Source: Candidatus Latescibacterota bacterium
Lineage (GTDB): Bacteria; Eisenbacteria; RBG-16-71-46; SZUA-252
Assembly (NCBI GenBank): GCA_016207265.1
Contig: JACQPZ010000049.1
Location: forward strand, 1-8,898
Length of the DNA: 8,898 nucleotides
Direction of reading: 5' to 3'
Shown: one piece after another, positions 1-5,520 of the stretch
Numbering within the stretch: position 1 is the first letter of the stretch
How the letters are laid out: each line of letters begins with the position of its first letter
Made by a program: the position numbers and the translations under genes
Notes under the pieces: model-generated
What the model saw: only the letters and a program-made list of their open reading frames with translations
Told to the model about the DNA's origin: nothing
The model's database searches: none

Positions 1-1
1 C

Positions 2-1054
2 AGCTCCGTCTCGACGCGGGACCTGGCCATCTTCACCCGCCAGTTCGCGACGATGATCAACGCGGGGCTCCCGCTCGTCCAGTGCCTCGACATCCTCTCG
101 AAGCAGACGGAGAAGCCGGAGTTCCGGCACGTCATCGCGCAGGTGATGCGGGACGTCGAGGCGGGGACGACGCTCGCGGAGGCGTTGGGGAAGAAGGATC
201 ACAGCAAGGTGTTCGACGAGCTCTTTGTGAACATGGTGGAAGCCGGAGAGGCGGGCGGGATCCTGGACAACATTCTCCAGCGGCTCGCGACCTACATCGA
301 GAAGGCCGAGGCCCTGAAGCGGAAGATCAAGGGCGCCATGGTCTATCCGGCCGTGGTTCTCACCGTCGCGGTGCTTGCGACCTCCTTCATGCTCATCTTC
401 ATCATCCCGACGTTCGCCCGGATGTTCACGGGATTCGGGGCGGAGCTTCCGCTTCCGACCAAGATCGTCATGGGGCTGAGCTCGTTCCTCCGCGCGTACT
501 GGTGGGCGATGCTCGCCGGGATTTTCGGAGTGGTGGTCGGCCTCCAGCGCTACTACAAGACCGAGAAGGGGCACATGCAGATCGACGCCCTGCTCCTCAA
601 GATCCCCGTCCTCGGCGACGTGCTTCGCAAGGGCGCCGTGGCGCGGTTCACGCGCACGCTGGCGACCCTGATCTCGTCCGGGGTCCCGATCCTGAACGGA
701 TTGGAGATCACGGCGCGGACGTCCGGAAACCGCGTGATCCAGGCGGCAATCATGGCGGCGCGGGCGAGCATCCGGGAGGGCGAAACCATCGCGGCGCCGC
801 TTCGTCAGGCGACCGTGTTCCCGCCGATGGTCGTGCAGATGATCTCCGTCGGGGAGGAGACCGGGGCGCTGGACGACATGTTGACCCGGATCGCGGATTT
901 CTACGACGACGAGGTCGACACCGCGGTCGATTCACTCACGTCGTTGATCGAGCCGATCATGATCGTGGTCATGGGAACGATCGTGGGCGGGATGGTGGTG
1001 GCGATGTATCTGCCGATGTTCAAGCTGATCAACGTGGTGGCGGGCGGGCACTAG
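2..1054 (+). CDS. pilC: Type IV pilus inner-membrane platform protein PilC, 5' truncated
   Basis: PilC (GspF/T2SSF family) is the polytopic inner-membrane platform that couples the pilus motor ATPases to pilin insertion and extraction. The reading frame is open from base 2, and the ATG at 53 is internal: the preceding 17 codons read SSVSTRDLAIFTRQFAT, the start of the first T2SSF domain. The 350 visible residues contain the two diagnostic repeats, FTRQFATMINAGLPL (about 11-25) and FTRTLATLISSGVPI (about 216-230). Hydrophobic segments lie at about 114-136, 166-184 and 316-339, and VGEETGALDDML at about 283-294 is typical of the family. Family members are usually about 400 residues, so roughly 50-65 N-terminal residues lie outside the window. 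pilS follows 8 nt after the TAG stop, suggesting co-transcription. A GspF of a type II secretion system is the alternative, but the neighbouring pilS, pilR, pilA and pilD favour PilC. Confidence 0.95.
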   Translation, partial: SSVSTRDLAIFTRQFATMINAGLPLVQCLDILSKQTEKPEFRHVIAQVMRDVEAGTTLAEALGKKDHSKVFDELFVNMVEAGEAGGILDNILQRLATYIEKAEALKRKIKGAMVYPAVVLTVAVLATSFMLIFIIPTFARMFTGFGAELPLPTKIVMGLSSFLRAYWWAMLAGIFGVVVGLQRYYKTEKGHMQIDALLLKIPVLGDVLRKGAVARFTRTLATLISSGVPILNGLEITARTSGNRVIQAAIMAARASIREGETIAAPLRQATVFPPMVVQMISVGEETGALDDMLTRIADFYDDEVDTAVDSLTSLIEPIMIVVMGTIVGGMVVAMYLPMFKLINVVAGGH

Positions 1055-1062
1055 ACCGCCCG

Positions 1063-2823
1063 ATGCCGCTTTCTCAGGGGGATTCGTTGCGCCTCCGGGA
1101 TTCCGATCCGGATCCCGCGGTCCAGGCCCTGATCCTGGGCCGGGTCGCGCTGCTCGCGCTGGTGATCGCGATGGCGGTCGCGTTCTCGGGCGGGGGCCTG
1201 GGGCTGGCGCGGCAGTTTCCGTTCGGGTTCCTGCTGTTCACGGTCGGTGGATTGGCGCTCGCGTACCACCGGGTGTGGAGGAGCGGCGCCGACTCGAGAA
1301 ACCTGGTCGCGACACAGTTCATCGTGGACGTGGCGACCACGTCGTATCTCGTGTTTTTCACGGGCGGGGCGGAGAGCCAGTTCGTGCCGCTCTACCTCTT
1401 GTCGCCGCTTCTGGGAGGGATCTTCCTCTCCGTGCGCGGAGGGGTATTCCTCGCGGGGCTCTCGACGCTGGCCTACGCCGGGTTCTACGTCGCGGGCCGG
1501 CAGGGCCTGATGCCGACGACGCCGTACGGGCTCACGCAGAGCCTGGGCGACGCGGCGCAGCTCCTGAGAATGCTGCTCTACGTTCCGCTGCTCTTCACCG
1601 TGGGGGTGATCGGGGGAACGCTCGGGCGGCGGCTGCGGGAAGGGCGCCGCGCGCTCGAGAAGGCGCGGGACGAGCTGAACCGGGCGCTGTTCGACACGGA
1701 GACGATCTTGGAGAACATGTCCAGCGGGCTCGTCACGGTGGACGCGGACGGGATCGTCCGGCACTGGAACCGGGCCGCGTCCGAGATCTCGGCGTGCGCG
1801 GCGGGCGCGGTGCGCGGACAGCCCTACGTCGGCGCGTTCGGACCCCGCCTCGCGGAATTCACGGAGCGGCTGCGGGAGGCGCTCGAGCAGGGGGTCGAGG
1901 GGAGCCGCGTGGAGATCATGATCGCGAAGCCGGACGGGTCGAAGCTTCCGCTGGGAATGTCGACCAGCCTCCTGCGCGATCCGGACGGGAGGCCGCGGGG
2001 GGTCATCGGGCTCTTCCAGGATCTCTCGGACGTCCGCGCGCTGGAGGAGCGGATCCGCCGCCGCGAAACGCTCGCGGCGATCGGGGAGCTTTCGGCGGGC
2101 ATCGCGCACGAGATCCGGAACTGCCTGAATCCGATCAGCGGGTCGGTCGAGGTGCTTCAGCGGGAGCTGAAGGTGGCCGGAGAGAACGCGCGGCTTCTCG
2201 ACCTGATCGTGCGCGAATCGGAGCGGCTCGACATGTTCATCCGGGAGCTGCTCGACTACGCGAGGGAGCGCCCGCTCAAGTGCGAGACGCTCGATCTGGA
2301 ATCGCTGCTCCGGGACACGGTCGACGTGGCGCGGCGCCACCCCAGCGCGGAGGGAAGGACGCTCCGTTTCTCCGGGCAGGGAGACGACGTGTGGGTCCAC
2401 GTGGACTCCGAGCAGATGAGGCAGGTCCTGATGAACCTGATCCTGAACGCGCTCGAGGCCGTCGAGGACGAGGAGGCGGGTTGGGTGGAGGTCCGGATCG
2501 CGACCGGACGCGAACGGCCGGAAGCCCAGGCGTCGTGGAGGGCGGAGCCGGCAACCGGCTCAAAGCCCAAGCCCGCGCTGGTCTGCGTCGAGATTCAAGA
2601 CACCGGTATCGGGATCGCGGCTCCGGAGATCGACCTGATCTTCGAGCCGTTCTACTCCACGAAGCGCGGCGGCACGGGCCTCGGGCTCGCGATCGCCAAC
2701 CGGATCGTGGAGCGCCATGGAGGTGCATTGGAAGTCGAGAGCCGTCTCGGAGCGGGAACCACGATGCGCCTGTGGGTCCCTCGCGTCACGAGCACGGCGC
2801 GAGCCGTCGCCCACGCGGCGTAA
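1063..2823 (+). CDS. pilS: Sensor histidine kinase PilS of the PilS/PilR two-component system
   Basis: This is a 586-residue membrane histidine kinase expected to phosphorylate the adjacent PilR. About six hydrophobic segments (roughly 22-41, 51-69, 83-99, 107-123, 126-144, 170-186) form an N-terminal membrane domain. A PAS-like domain follows (about 211-325, with VTVDADGIVRHWNRAA). The HisKA domain has the H-box AHEIRNCLNP with H349, the E350-x-x-N353 phosphatase-type motif, and Cys354 where Pro is usual. The HATPase domain has N-box QVLMNLILNA (454-463), G1 DTGIGI (513-518), F-box FEPFYSTK (527-534) and G2 GTGLGLAI (537-544). A charged, proline-containing insert of about 25 residues (481-505) lies between the N-box and G1. 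In Pseudomonas, PilS monitors PilA in the inner membrane; a similar signal here is inference. The ATG start gives an 8-nt gap after pilC. The frame is open far upstream through pilC, but that part has no sense as protein. A TTG at 1087 with a better ribosome-binding site is a possible alternative start. Confidence 0.92.
   Translation: MPLSQGDSLRLRDSDPDPAVQALILGRVALLALVIAMAVAFSGGGLGLARQFPFGFLLFTVGGLALAYHRVWRSGADSRNLVATQFIVDVATTSYLVFFTGGAESQFVPLYLLSPLLGGIFLSVRGGVFLAGLSTLAYAGFYVAGRQGLMPTTPYGLTQSLGDAAQLLRMLLYVPLLFTVGVIGGTLGRRLREGRRALEKARDELNRALFDTETILENMSSGLVTVDADGIVRHWNRAASEISACAAGAVRGQPYVGAFGPRLAEFTERLREALEQGVEGSRVEIMIAKPDGSKLPLGMSTSLLRDPDGRPRGVIGLFQDLSDVRALEERIRRRETLAAIGELSAGIAHEIRNCLNPISGSVEVLQRELKVAGENARLLDLIVRESERLDMFIRELLDYARERPLKCETLDLESLLRDTVDVARRHPSAEGRTLRFSGQGDDVWVHVDSEQMRQVLMNLILNALEAVEDEEAGWVEVRIATGRERPEAQASWRAEPATGSKPKPALVCVEIQDTGIGIAAPEIDLIFEPFYSTKRGGTGLGLAIANRIVERHGGALEVESRLGAGTTMRLWVPRVTSTARAVAHAA
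1076..1082 (+). promoter_or_regulatory. Candidate ribosome-binding site for an alternative pilS TTG start
   Basis: AGGGGGA lies 4 nt before an in-frame TTG at 1087, whereas the ATG at 1063 has no clear Shine-Dalgarno sequence. A TTG start would remove eight residues (MPLSQGDS) and leave all membrane segments intact. I cannot decide between the two starts from sequence alone. Confidence 0.35.
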
Positions 2824-2848
2824 CCCCTTGTCGAGCGAGGTAGATCAG

Positions 2849-4228
2849 GTGAGCGGCGAACGAATCCTGGTGGTGGATGATGAGGAGAGCATGGTTCAGT
2901 TCCTTTCGATCCTTCTCTCCAAGGAAGGGTATGAGGTTCACGTCGCCACCTCGGGTCGGGAAGCCCTGCAGAAGGCGGAGGAGGAGAATTTCGACGTCGT
3001 CATCACCGACATCAAGATGCCCGGGGAGATCGACGGGCTCGGCGTGCTGTCCGGGATCAAGAAGATCGACCCCAGCATCCCGGTCGTGATCCGCACGGCG
3101 TTCGCGTCGCAGAAATCCGCCATCGAGGCGCTCAATCGGGGCGCGTACCAGTACCTCGAGAAGAGCGCCAAGAACGACGAGATCCGGCTCGTCATCAAGA
3201 ACGCGATCGCCATGAGACGCGTCCAGTCGGAGAACGTCTATCTCAAGCGTCAGCTCAAGCGGACCGACGACGCCAAGGAGATCATCGGGCACAGCGAGCA
3301 GATCATGAAGGTGCTGAAGCTCGTCGAGAAGGTGGCCGACTCCGATTCCACGATTCTCATTGCGGGCGAAAGCGGCACGGGGAAGGAGCTGATCGCGAAG
3401 CGGATCCACTACATGAGCAAGCGCGCCGACGGGCCGTTCGTGTCCATCAATTGCGGCGCTTTGCCCAAGGATCTGCTGGAGAGCAATCTGTTCGGGCACG
3501 TGAAGGGCTCGTTCACCGGCGCCGTCCGCGACCAGGAGGGGCTCCTCGCCGTGGCCGGGGGCGGCTCCTTCTTCCTGGACGAGGTCGGCGAGACCCTTCC
3601 GGCGACCCAGGTGAAGCTGCTGCGGGCATTGCAGGAACGAGAGATCATCCCCGTTGGCGGCACGAAGCCCCGGAAGATCGACGTGCGTCTCATCGCGGCG
3701 ACGAACGCGGACTTGGAGCGGGCGGTGTCGGAGGGGCGCTTCCGGGCGGATCTTTTCTATCGGCTCAACGTCATCCAGATCCGGCTTCCTGCGCTCCGCG
3801 AGCGGAAGGAAGACATCGAGGAGATGGTCGAGCACTTCTTGAAGAAGCTCTCCGGCCAGAAGGAGATCAAGACGATCTCCAAGGAGGCGCGCGATTGCCT
3901 CATGGCCTACGACTGGCCGGGGAACGTCCGGGAGCTCGAGAACGTGATCGAGCGCGCGGTGATCCTCACGGACGACGGCGTGATTACCCCCGAAGACCTG
4001 CCGGAGCGCGTGGTGCAGGGAGGAAGCGGCCGCGGCAGCCTCGTGATCGACAATCCGGACCTCACGCTCGAGGAGCTGGAGAAGGAATACATCCTCAAGG
4101 TGCTGCATCACACCGGGGGGCAGAAGAAGCGCGCGTCGGAGATTCTCGGCATCAACCCCTCGACGCTGTACCGAAAGCTCATCTCCTACGGGCTGCTCAA
4201 AGAGAGCGCCGGGGTCGTCTCGGAGTAG
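2849..4228 (+). CDS. pilR: Sigma-54-dependent response regulator PilR (NtrC family)
   Basis: This is a 459-residue NtrC-type activator, the partner of PilS, expected to activate sigma-54 promoters of pilin genes. The receiver domain (about 5-120) has D10/D11, phospho-acceptor D54, T83 and K105. K105 is followed by Ser instead of the usual Pro. The AAA+ domain (about 145-385) has Walker A GESGTGKE (173-180), the sigma-54-contacting loop as GSFTGA (220-225), Walker B FFLDEVGE (241-248), the FRADLFYRLNV segment (298-308) and WPGNVRELEN (356-365). A Fis-type helix-turn-helix sits at about 425-449 (RASEILGINPSTLYRKL). The start is the GTG at 2849, preceded by GAGG at 2837-2840, which gives VSGERILVVDDEE; the open frame upstream runs into pilS and lacks domain sense. 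It lies 25 nt after pilS, so the two are probably co-transcribed. Two strong sigma-54 promoters follow downstream, its likely targets. Confidence 0.95.
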   Translation: MSGERILVVDDEESMVQFLSILLSKEGYEVHVATSGREALQKAEEENFDVVITDIKMPGEIDGLGVLSGIKKIDPSIPVVIRTAFASQKSAIEALNRGAYQYLEKSAKNDEIRLVIKNAIAMRRVQSENVYLKRQLKRTDDAKEIIGHSEQIMKVLKLVEKVADSDSTILIAGESGTGKELIAKRIHYMSKRADGPFVSINCGALPKDLLESNLFGHVKGSFTGAVRDQEGLLAVAGGGSFFLDEVGETLPATQVKLLRALQEREIIPVGGTKPRKIDVRLIAATNADLERAVSEGRFRADLFYRLNVIQIRLPALRERKEDIEEMVEHFLKKLSGQKEIKTISKEARDCLMAYDWPGNVRELENVIERAVILTDDGVITPEDLPERVVQGGSGRGSLVIDNPDLTLEELEKEYILKVLHHTGGQKKRASEILGINPSTLYRKLISYGLLKESAGVVSE

Positions 4229-4393
4229 CGCCGGTCGCAAATTGATCGGACCGCAATTGAATCATGCAATATGCAGAATGGACGGGTCCCGCCGTGCATC
4301 CTGCCCGAATGGCGCGTTTCCGAGGGGAAATGCGTTCCAGAATCCGCGCGGAACCGTAAGCGGCATTGCTCGATCGCCCCGCCGCCCTCGACG
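4229..4393 (+). promoter_or_regulatory. Upstream activating region of the pilA1 promoter
   Basis: This non-coding stretch between pilR and the sigma-54 promoter shows no convincing gene or terminator. It contains an AT-rich patch (about 4238-4278) unlike the surrounding DNA, with an imperfect direct repeat, CGCAAATTGATC (4236-4247) and CGCAATTGAATC (4252-4263). Closer to the promoter are the perfect inverted repeats TTTCC-GAGG-GGAAA (4317-4330) and GTTCC-N11-GGAAC (4334-4354). Enhancer-binding activators such as PilR usually bind dyad sites about 60-200 nt upstream of the start site, so these are the best candidates. Binding itself is inference. Confidence 0.45.
4317..4354. repeat. Clustered inverted repeats, candidate PilR-binding sites
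   Basis: TTTCC-GAGG-GGAAA (4317-4330) is a perfect 5-bp dyad with a 4-nt spacer. GTTCC (4334-4338) and GGAAC (4350-4354) form a second perfect dyad with an 11-nt spacer. All four half-sites share the TTCC/GGAA core. They lie about 65-105 nt upstream of the predicted transcription start, where activators of sigma-54 RNA polymerase commonly bind. Confidence 0.4.
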
Positions 4394-4409
4394 TGGCATG
4401 CGCGTTGCT
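4394..4409 (+). promoter_or_regulatory. Sigma-54 (RpoN) promoter of pilA1-pilA2
   Basis: TGGCATGCGCGTTGCT matches the sigma-54 consensus TGGCACG-N4-TTGCW at 11 of 12 specified positions (only C to T at the sixth base). The -24 GG is at 4395-4396 and the -12 GC at 4407-4408, with correct spacing. The predicted transcription start is about 4420, giving a leader of about 65 nt before pilA1. The upstream neighbour encodes a sigma-54 activator, and pilA genes in Pseudomonas and Myxococcus are sigma-54 controlled. Confidence 0.88.
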
Positions 4410-4419
4410 TGATCCGTGT

Positions 4420-4434
4420 ATCGAGAGGATCGAT
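4420..4434 (+). other. Small 5' leader stem-loop of the pilA1 transcript
   Basis: ATCGA-GAGGA-TCGAT forms a perfect 5-bp hairpin with a 5-nt loop, beginning at the predicted start site (4420). Such 5' hairpins can protect abundant mRNAs from decay. It is short and could be chance. The loop GAGG followed by ATG at 4433 could also act as a start for an out-of-frame upstream reading frame, which I consider unlikely. Confidence 0.25.
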
Positions 4435-4468
4435 GGACGCGAAGAACGTCACGGATGATGGCAACGAG

Positions 4469-4475
4469 AGGAGGT
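4469..4475 (+). promoter_or_regulatory. Consensus ribosome-binding site deciding the pilA1 start
   Basis: AGGAGGT is a full anti-Shine-Dalgarno match 9 nt before the ATG at 4485. It rules out upstream in-frame ATG codons (for example 4416, which also lies before the predicted transcription start) and gives the expected short prepilin leader. Confidence 0.85.
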
Positions 4476-4484
4476 GCGACGAGA

Positions 4485-4892
4485 ATGCTCCACGACGCAA
4501 AGGGATTCACCCTGATCGAGCTGATGATCGTTGTCGTGATCATCGGGATCCTTGCCGCGATCGCGATTCCGAACTTCATCGCCATGCAGGACCGGGCGCG
4601 CGAATCGAGCGTGAAAGGGAACATGCACAGCTACCAGCTGGCGATCGAGGACTTCGCGGTGAAGAGCAGCGGCACGTATCCGGTAGCCGCTGACGATGCG
4701 GCGGTCAAAGCCAACATGCCGGGAGGGAACTATCCGAAGAACCCGTTCACGGGCGCGAACGACGCGTGGACGTGGGGCGCGGATCCCGCAGCGGCGGGAA
4801 TCACCGGAGCCAATCCGGCCACGACGGCCGGATACATCATCAAGGGCTACGGCAAGTCGGCGCTGCTCTCGCTGACGCTGACGAACGGTTAG
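4485..4892 (+). CDS. pilA: Type IV prepilin, first copy (PilA1)
   Basis: This is a 135-residue type IVa prepilin. The leader MLHDAKG would be cut by PilD after G7, leaving N-methyl-Phe as residue 1 of a 128-residue mature pilin with Glu at +5 (FTLIELMIVVVIIGILAAIA). The hydrophobic helix continues to about residue 30, followed by the amphipathic helix MQDRARESSVKGNMHSYQLAIEDFAV. The head (about 61-135) has no cysteine, so the C-terminal disulfide loop of Pseudomonas and Neisseria pilins is absent; the end KGYGKSALLSLTLTNG is shared with PilA2. It is first in a sigma-54 unit, preceded by a consensus ribosome-binding site, and followed after 19 nt by pilA2. It is probably a major structural subunit. 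Which of the two copies dominates in the fibre cannot be told from sequence. Confidence 0.95.
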   Translation: MLHDAKGFTLIELMIVVVIIGILAAIAIPNFIAMQDRARESSVKGNMHSYQLAIEDFAVKSSGTYPVAADDAAVKANMPGGNYPKNPFTGANDAWTWGADPAAAGITGANPATTAGYIIKGYGKSALLSLTLTNG

Positions 4893-4901
4893 TCCACCAG
4901 T

Positions 4902-4908
4902 AGGAGGG
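4902..4908 (+). promoter_or_regulatory. Ribosome-binding site of pilA2
   Basis: AGGAGGG lies in the 19-nt gap between the pilA1 stop and the pilA2 ATG, so pilA2 is independently and efficiently translated from the shared transcript. No promoter or terminator fits in the gap. Confidence 0.8.
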
Positions 4909-4911
4909 TCT

Positions 4912-5319
4912 ATGCTTCGCAACGAGAAAGGCTTCACCCTGATCGAGCTCATGATCGTGGTCGTCATCATCGGAATCTTGGCCGCGATCGCGATTCCGAA
5001 CTTCATCGCCATGCAGGACCGCGCGCGCGAATCCAGCGTGAAGGCGAACATGCACAGCTTCCAGCTGGCGATCGAAGACTTCGCCGTGAAGAACACGGGA
5101 GTGTATCCGGTGGCGGCTGACAACGCCGCGGTTCTCGCGAACTTCCCGAGCGGTGCCTGGCCGAAGAACCCGTTCACCGGCGCGAACAGCGCCGCGACGT
5201 GGGGCGCGGACCCGGCGGCCCAGGGAGTCTTCGGTGCGAACCCGGCGACCACGACCGGCTATACGGTCAAGGGCTACGGCAAGTCGGCGCTGCTTACGCT
5301 CACGTTGACCAACGGCTAA
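4912..5319 (+). CDS. pilA: Type IV prepilin, second copy (PilA2)
   Basis: This is a 135-residue type IVa prepilin with leader MLRNEKG, cleavage before Phe, Glu at +5, and a mature length of 128. The N-terminal helix (mature 1-53) differs from PilA1 at only two positions (G45A and Y50F in precursor numbering). The head differs at 18 sites, including changes at aromatic positions (Y83W, W95A) and the loss of a lysine and an aspartate (K75L, D93S). Like PilA1 it has no cysteine. The near-identical helix suggests that both could co-assemble in the same fibre while exposing different surfaces; that is inference. It is the last gene of the unit, since a strong intrinsic terminator begins 17 nt after its TAA. 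Confidence 0.95.
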   Translation: MLRNEKGFTLIELMIVVVIIGILAAIAIPNFIAMQDRARESSVKANMHSFQLAIEDFAVKNTGVYPVAADNAAVLANFPSGAWPKNPFTGANSAATWGADPAAQGVFGANPATTTGYTVKGYGKSALLTLTLTNG

Positions 5320-5336
5320 TCGCCGACCAGGTACGC

Positions 5337-5378
5337 GGCGGCAGGTCCTGGACCATCGGGCCTGCCGCCTTTTCATTT
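5337..5378 (+). terminator. Rho-independent terminator after pilA2
   Basis: A perfect 9-bp stem, GGCGGCAGG (5337-5345) with CCTGCCGCC (5361-5369), can extend by three more pairs (TCC with GGG, including one G-U), leaving a loop of about 9 nt. It is followed directly by TTTTCATTT. It separates pilA1-pilA2 from pilA3 and explains why pilA3 has its own promoter. Confidence 0.92.
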
Positions 5379-5387
5379 CCCGGCAAT

Positions 5388-5429
5388 CCACGGGCTTCCC
5401 ACGGCCGTCAGGGTGCTCGGCGGTCCGAG
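5388..5429. repeat. Direct and inverted repeats upstream of the pilA3 promoter
   Basis: CCACGG occurs at 5388-5393 and again at 5399-5404, spaced by 11 nt, which is one helical turn. CTCGG-CGGT-CCGAG (5416-5429) is a perfect 5-bp dyad ending 7 nt before the -24 element. Either could be a regulator site. The dyad is close enough to the promoter to interfere with polymerase rather than act as an enhancer. Function is inference. Confidence 0.35.
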
Positions 5430-5436
5430 GCAGGCG

Positions 5437-5452
5437 TGGCATGCGACTTGCC
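5437..5452 (+). promoter_or_regulatory. Sigma-54 (RpoN) promoter of pilA3 and the downstream operon
   Basis: TGGCATGCGACTTGCC matches TGGCACG-N4-TTGCW at 10 of 12 specified positions and shares the first nine bases, TGGCATGCG, with the pilA1 promoter. The invariant GG (5438-5439) and GC (5450-5451) are correctly spaced. The predicted start is about 5463, a leader of about 58 nt. The position just after a terminator and before a pilin gene supports function. Confidence 0.82.
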
Positions 5453-5469
5453 ATGGGTAGGCGATTTGA

Positions 5470-5501
5470 GAGGGCCGGGAGCCAAGCCCTCCGGCATGCC
5501 G
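5470..5501 (+). other. Leader stem-loop and palindrome before pilA3
   Basis: GAGGGC (5470-5475) pairs with GCCCTC (5486-5491) around a 10-nt loop, near the predicted 5' end of the transcript. CGGCATGCCG (5492-5501) is a perfect 10-nt palindrome directly after it. They lie before the purine-rich ribosome-binding region (5507-5518). Possible roles in mRNA stability or translation control are inference. Confidence 0.25.
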
Positions 5502-5520
5502 AGTGTAGGGGGGTAAGGCG

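Larger units (their letters stand above)
4485..5319 (+). repeat. Tandem duplication of pilA
   Basis: Two adjacent pilA copies (offset 427 nt) encode proteins identical at 112 of 135 positions by manual alignment, with no gaps. The longest identical DNA run I noticed is 41 nt (4554-4594 and 4981-5021). Elsewhere, many synonymous third-position differences show that the duplication is not recent. Of the 23 amino-acid differences, 18 fall in the head (61-135), 3 in the leader and 2 in the helix region. Confidence 0.9.

Noticed and set aside
82..1062. Open frame continuous with pilS running through all of pilC
   Set aside because: The translation is Arg/Gly/Ala-rich low-complexity sequence typical of an off-frame read in GC-rich DNA; pilC in the other frame has clear T2SSF domains.
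1051..2400. 449-codon open frame antisense to pilS
   Set aside because: Arg/Pro/Glu-rich shadow of high-GC codon usage with no recognisable domain, fully inside a convincing kinase gene.
2786..4240. 484-codon open frame antisense to pilR
   Set aside because: It mirrors the pilR codons and shows no family motif; pilR on the + strand has every NtrC-family motif.
4280..4289. GGAC-GG-GTCC hairpin as a terminator for pilR
   Set aside because: Only 4 bp with a 2-nt loop and no T-tract; no convincing terminator was found after pilR.
4433..4693. Upstream ATG with GAGG and an out-of-frame reading frame overlapping pilA1
   Set aside because: No protein-like character after the first codons. The consensus ribosome-binding site belongs to the pilA1 ATG at 4485. 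Kept only as a remark on the leader hairpin.
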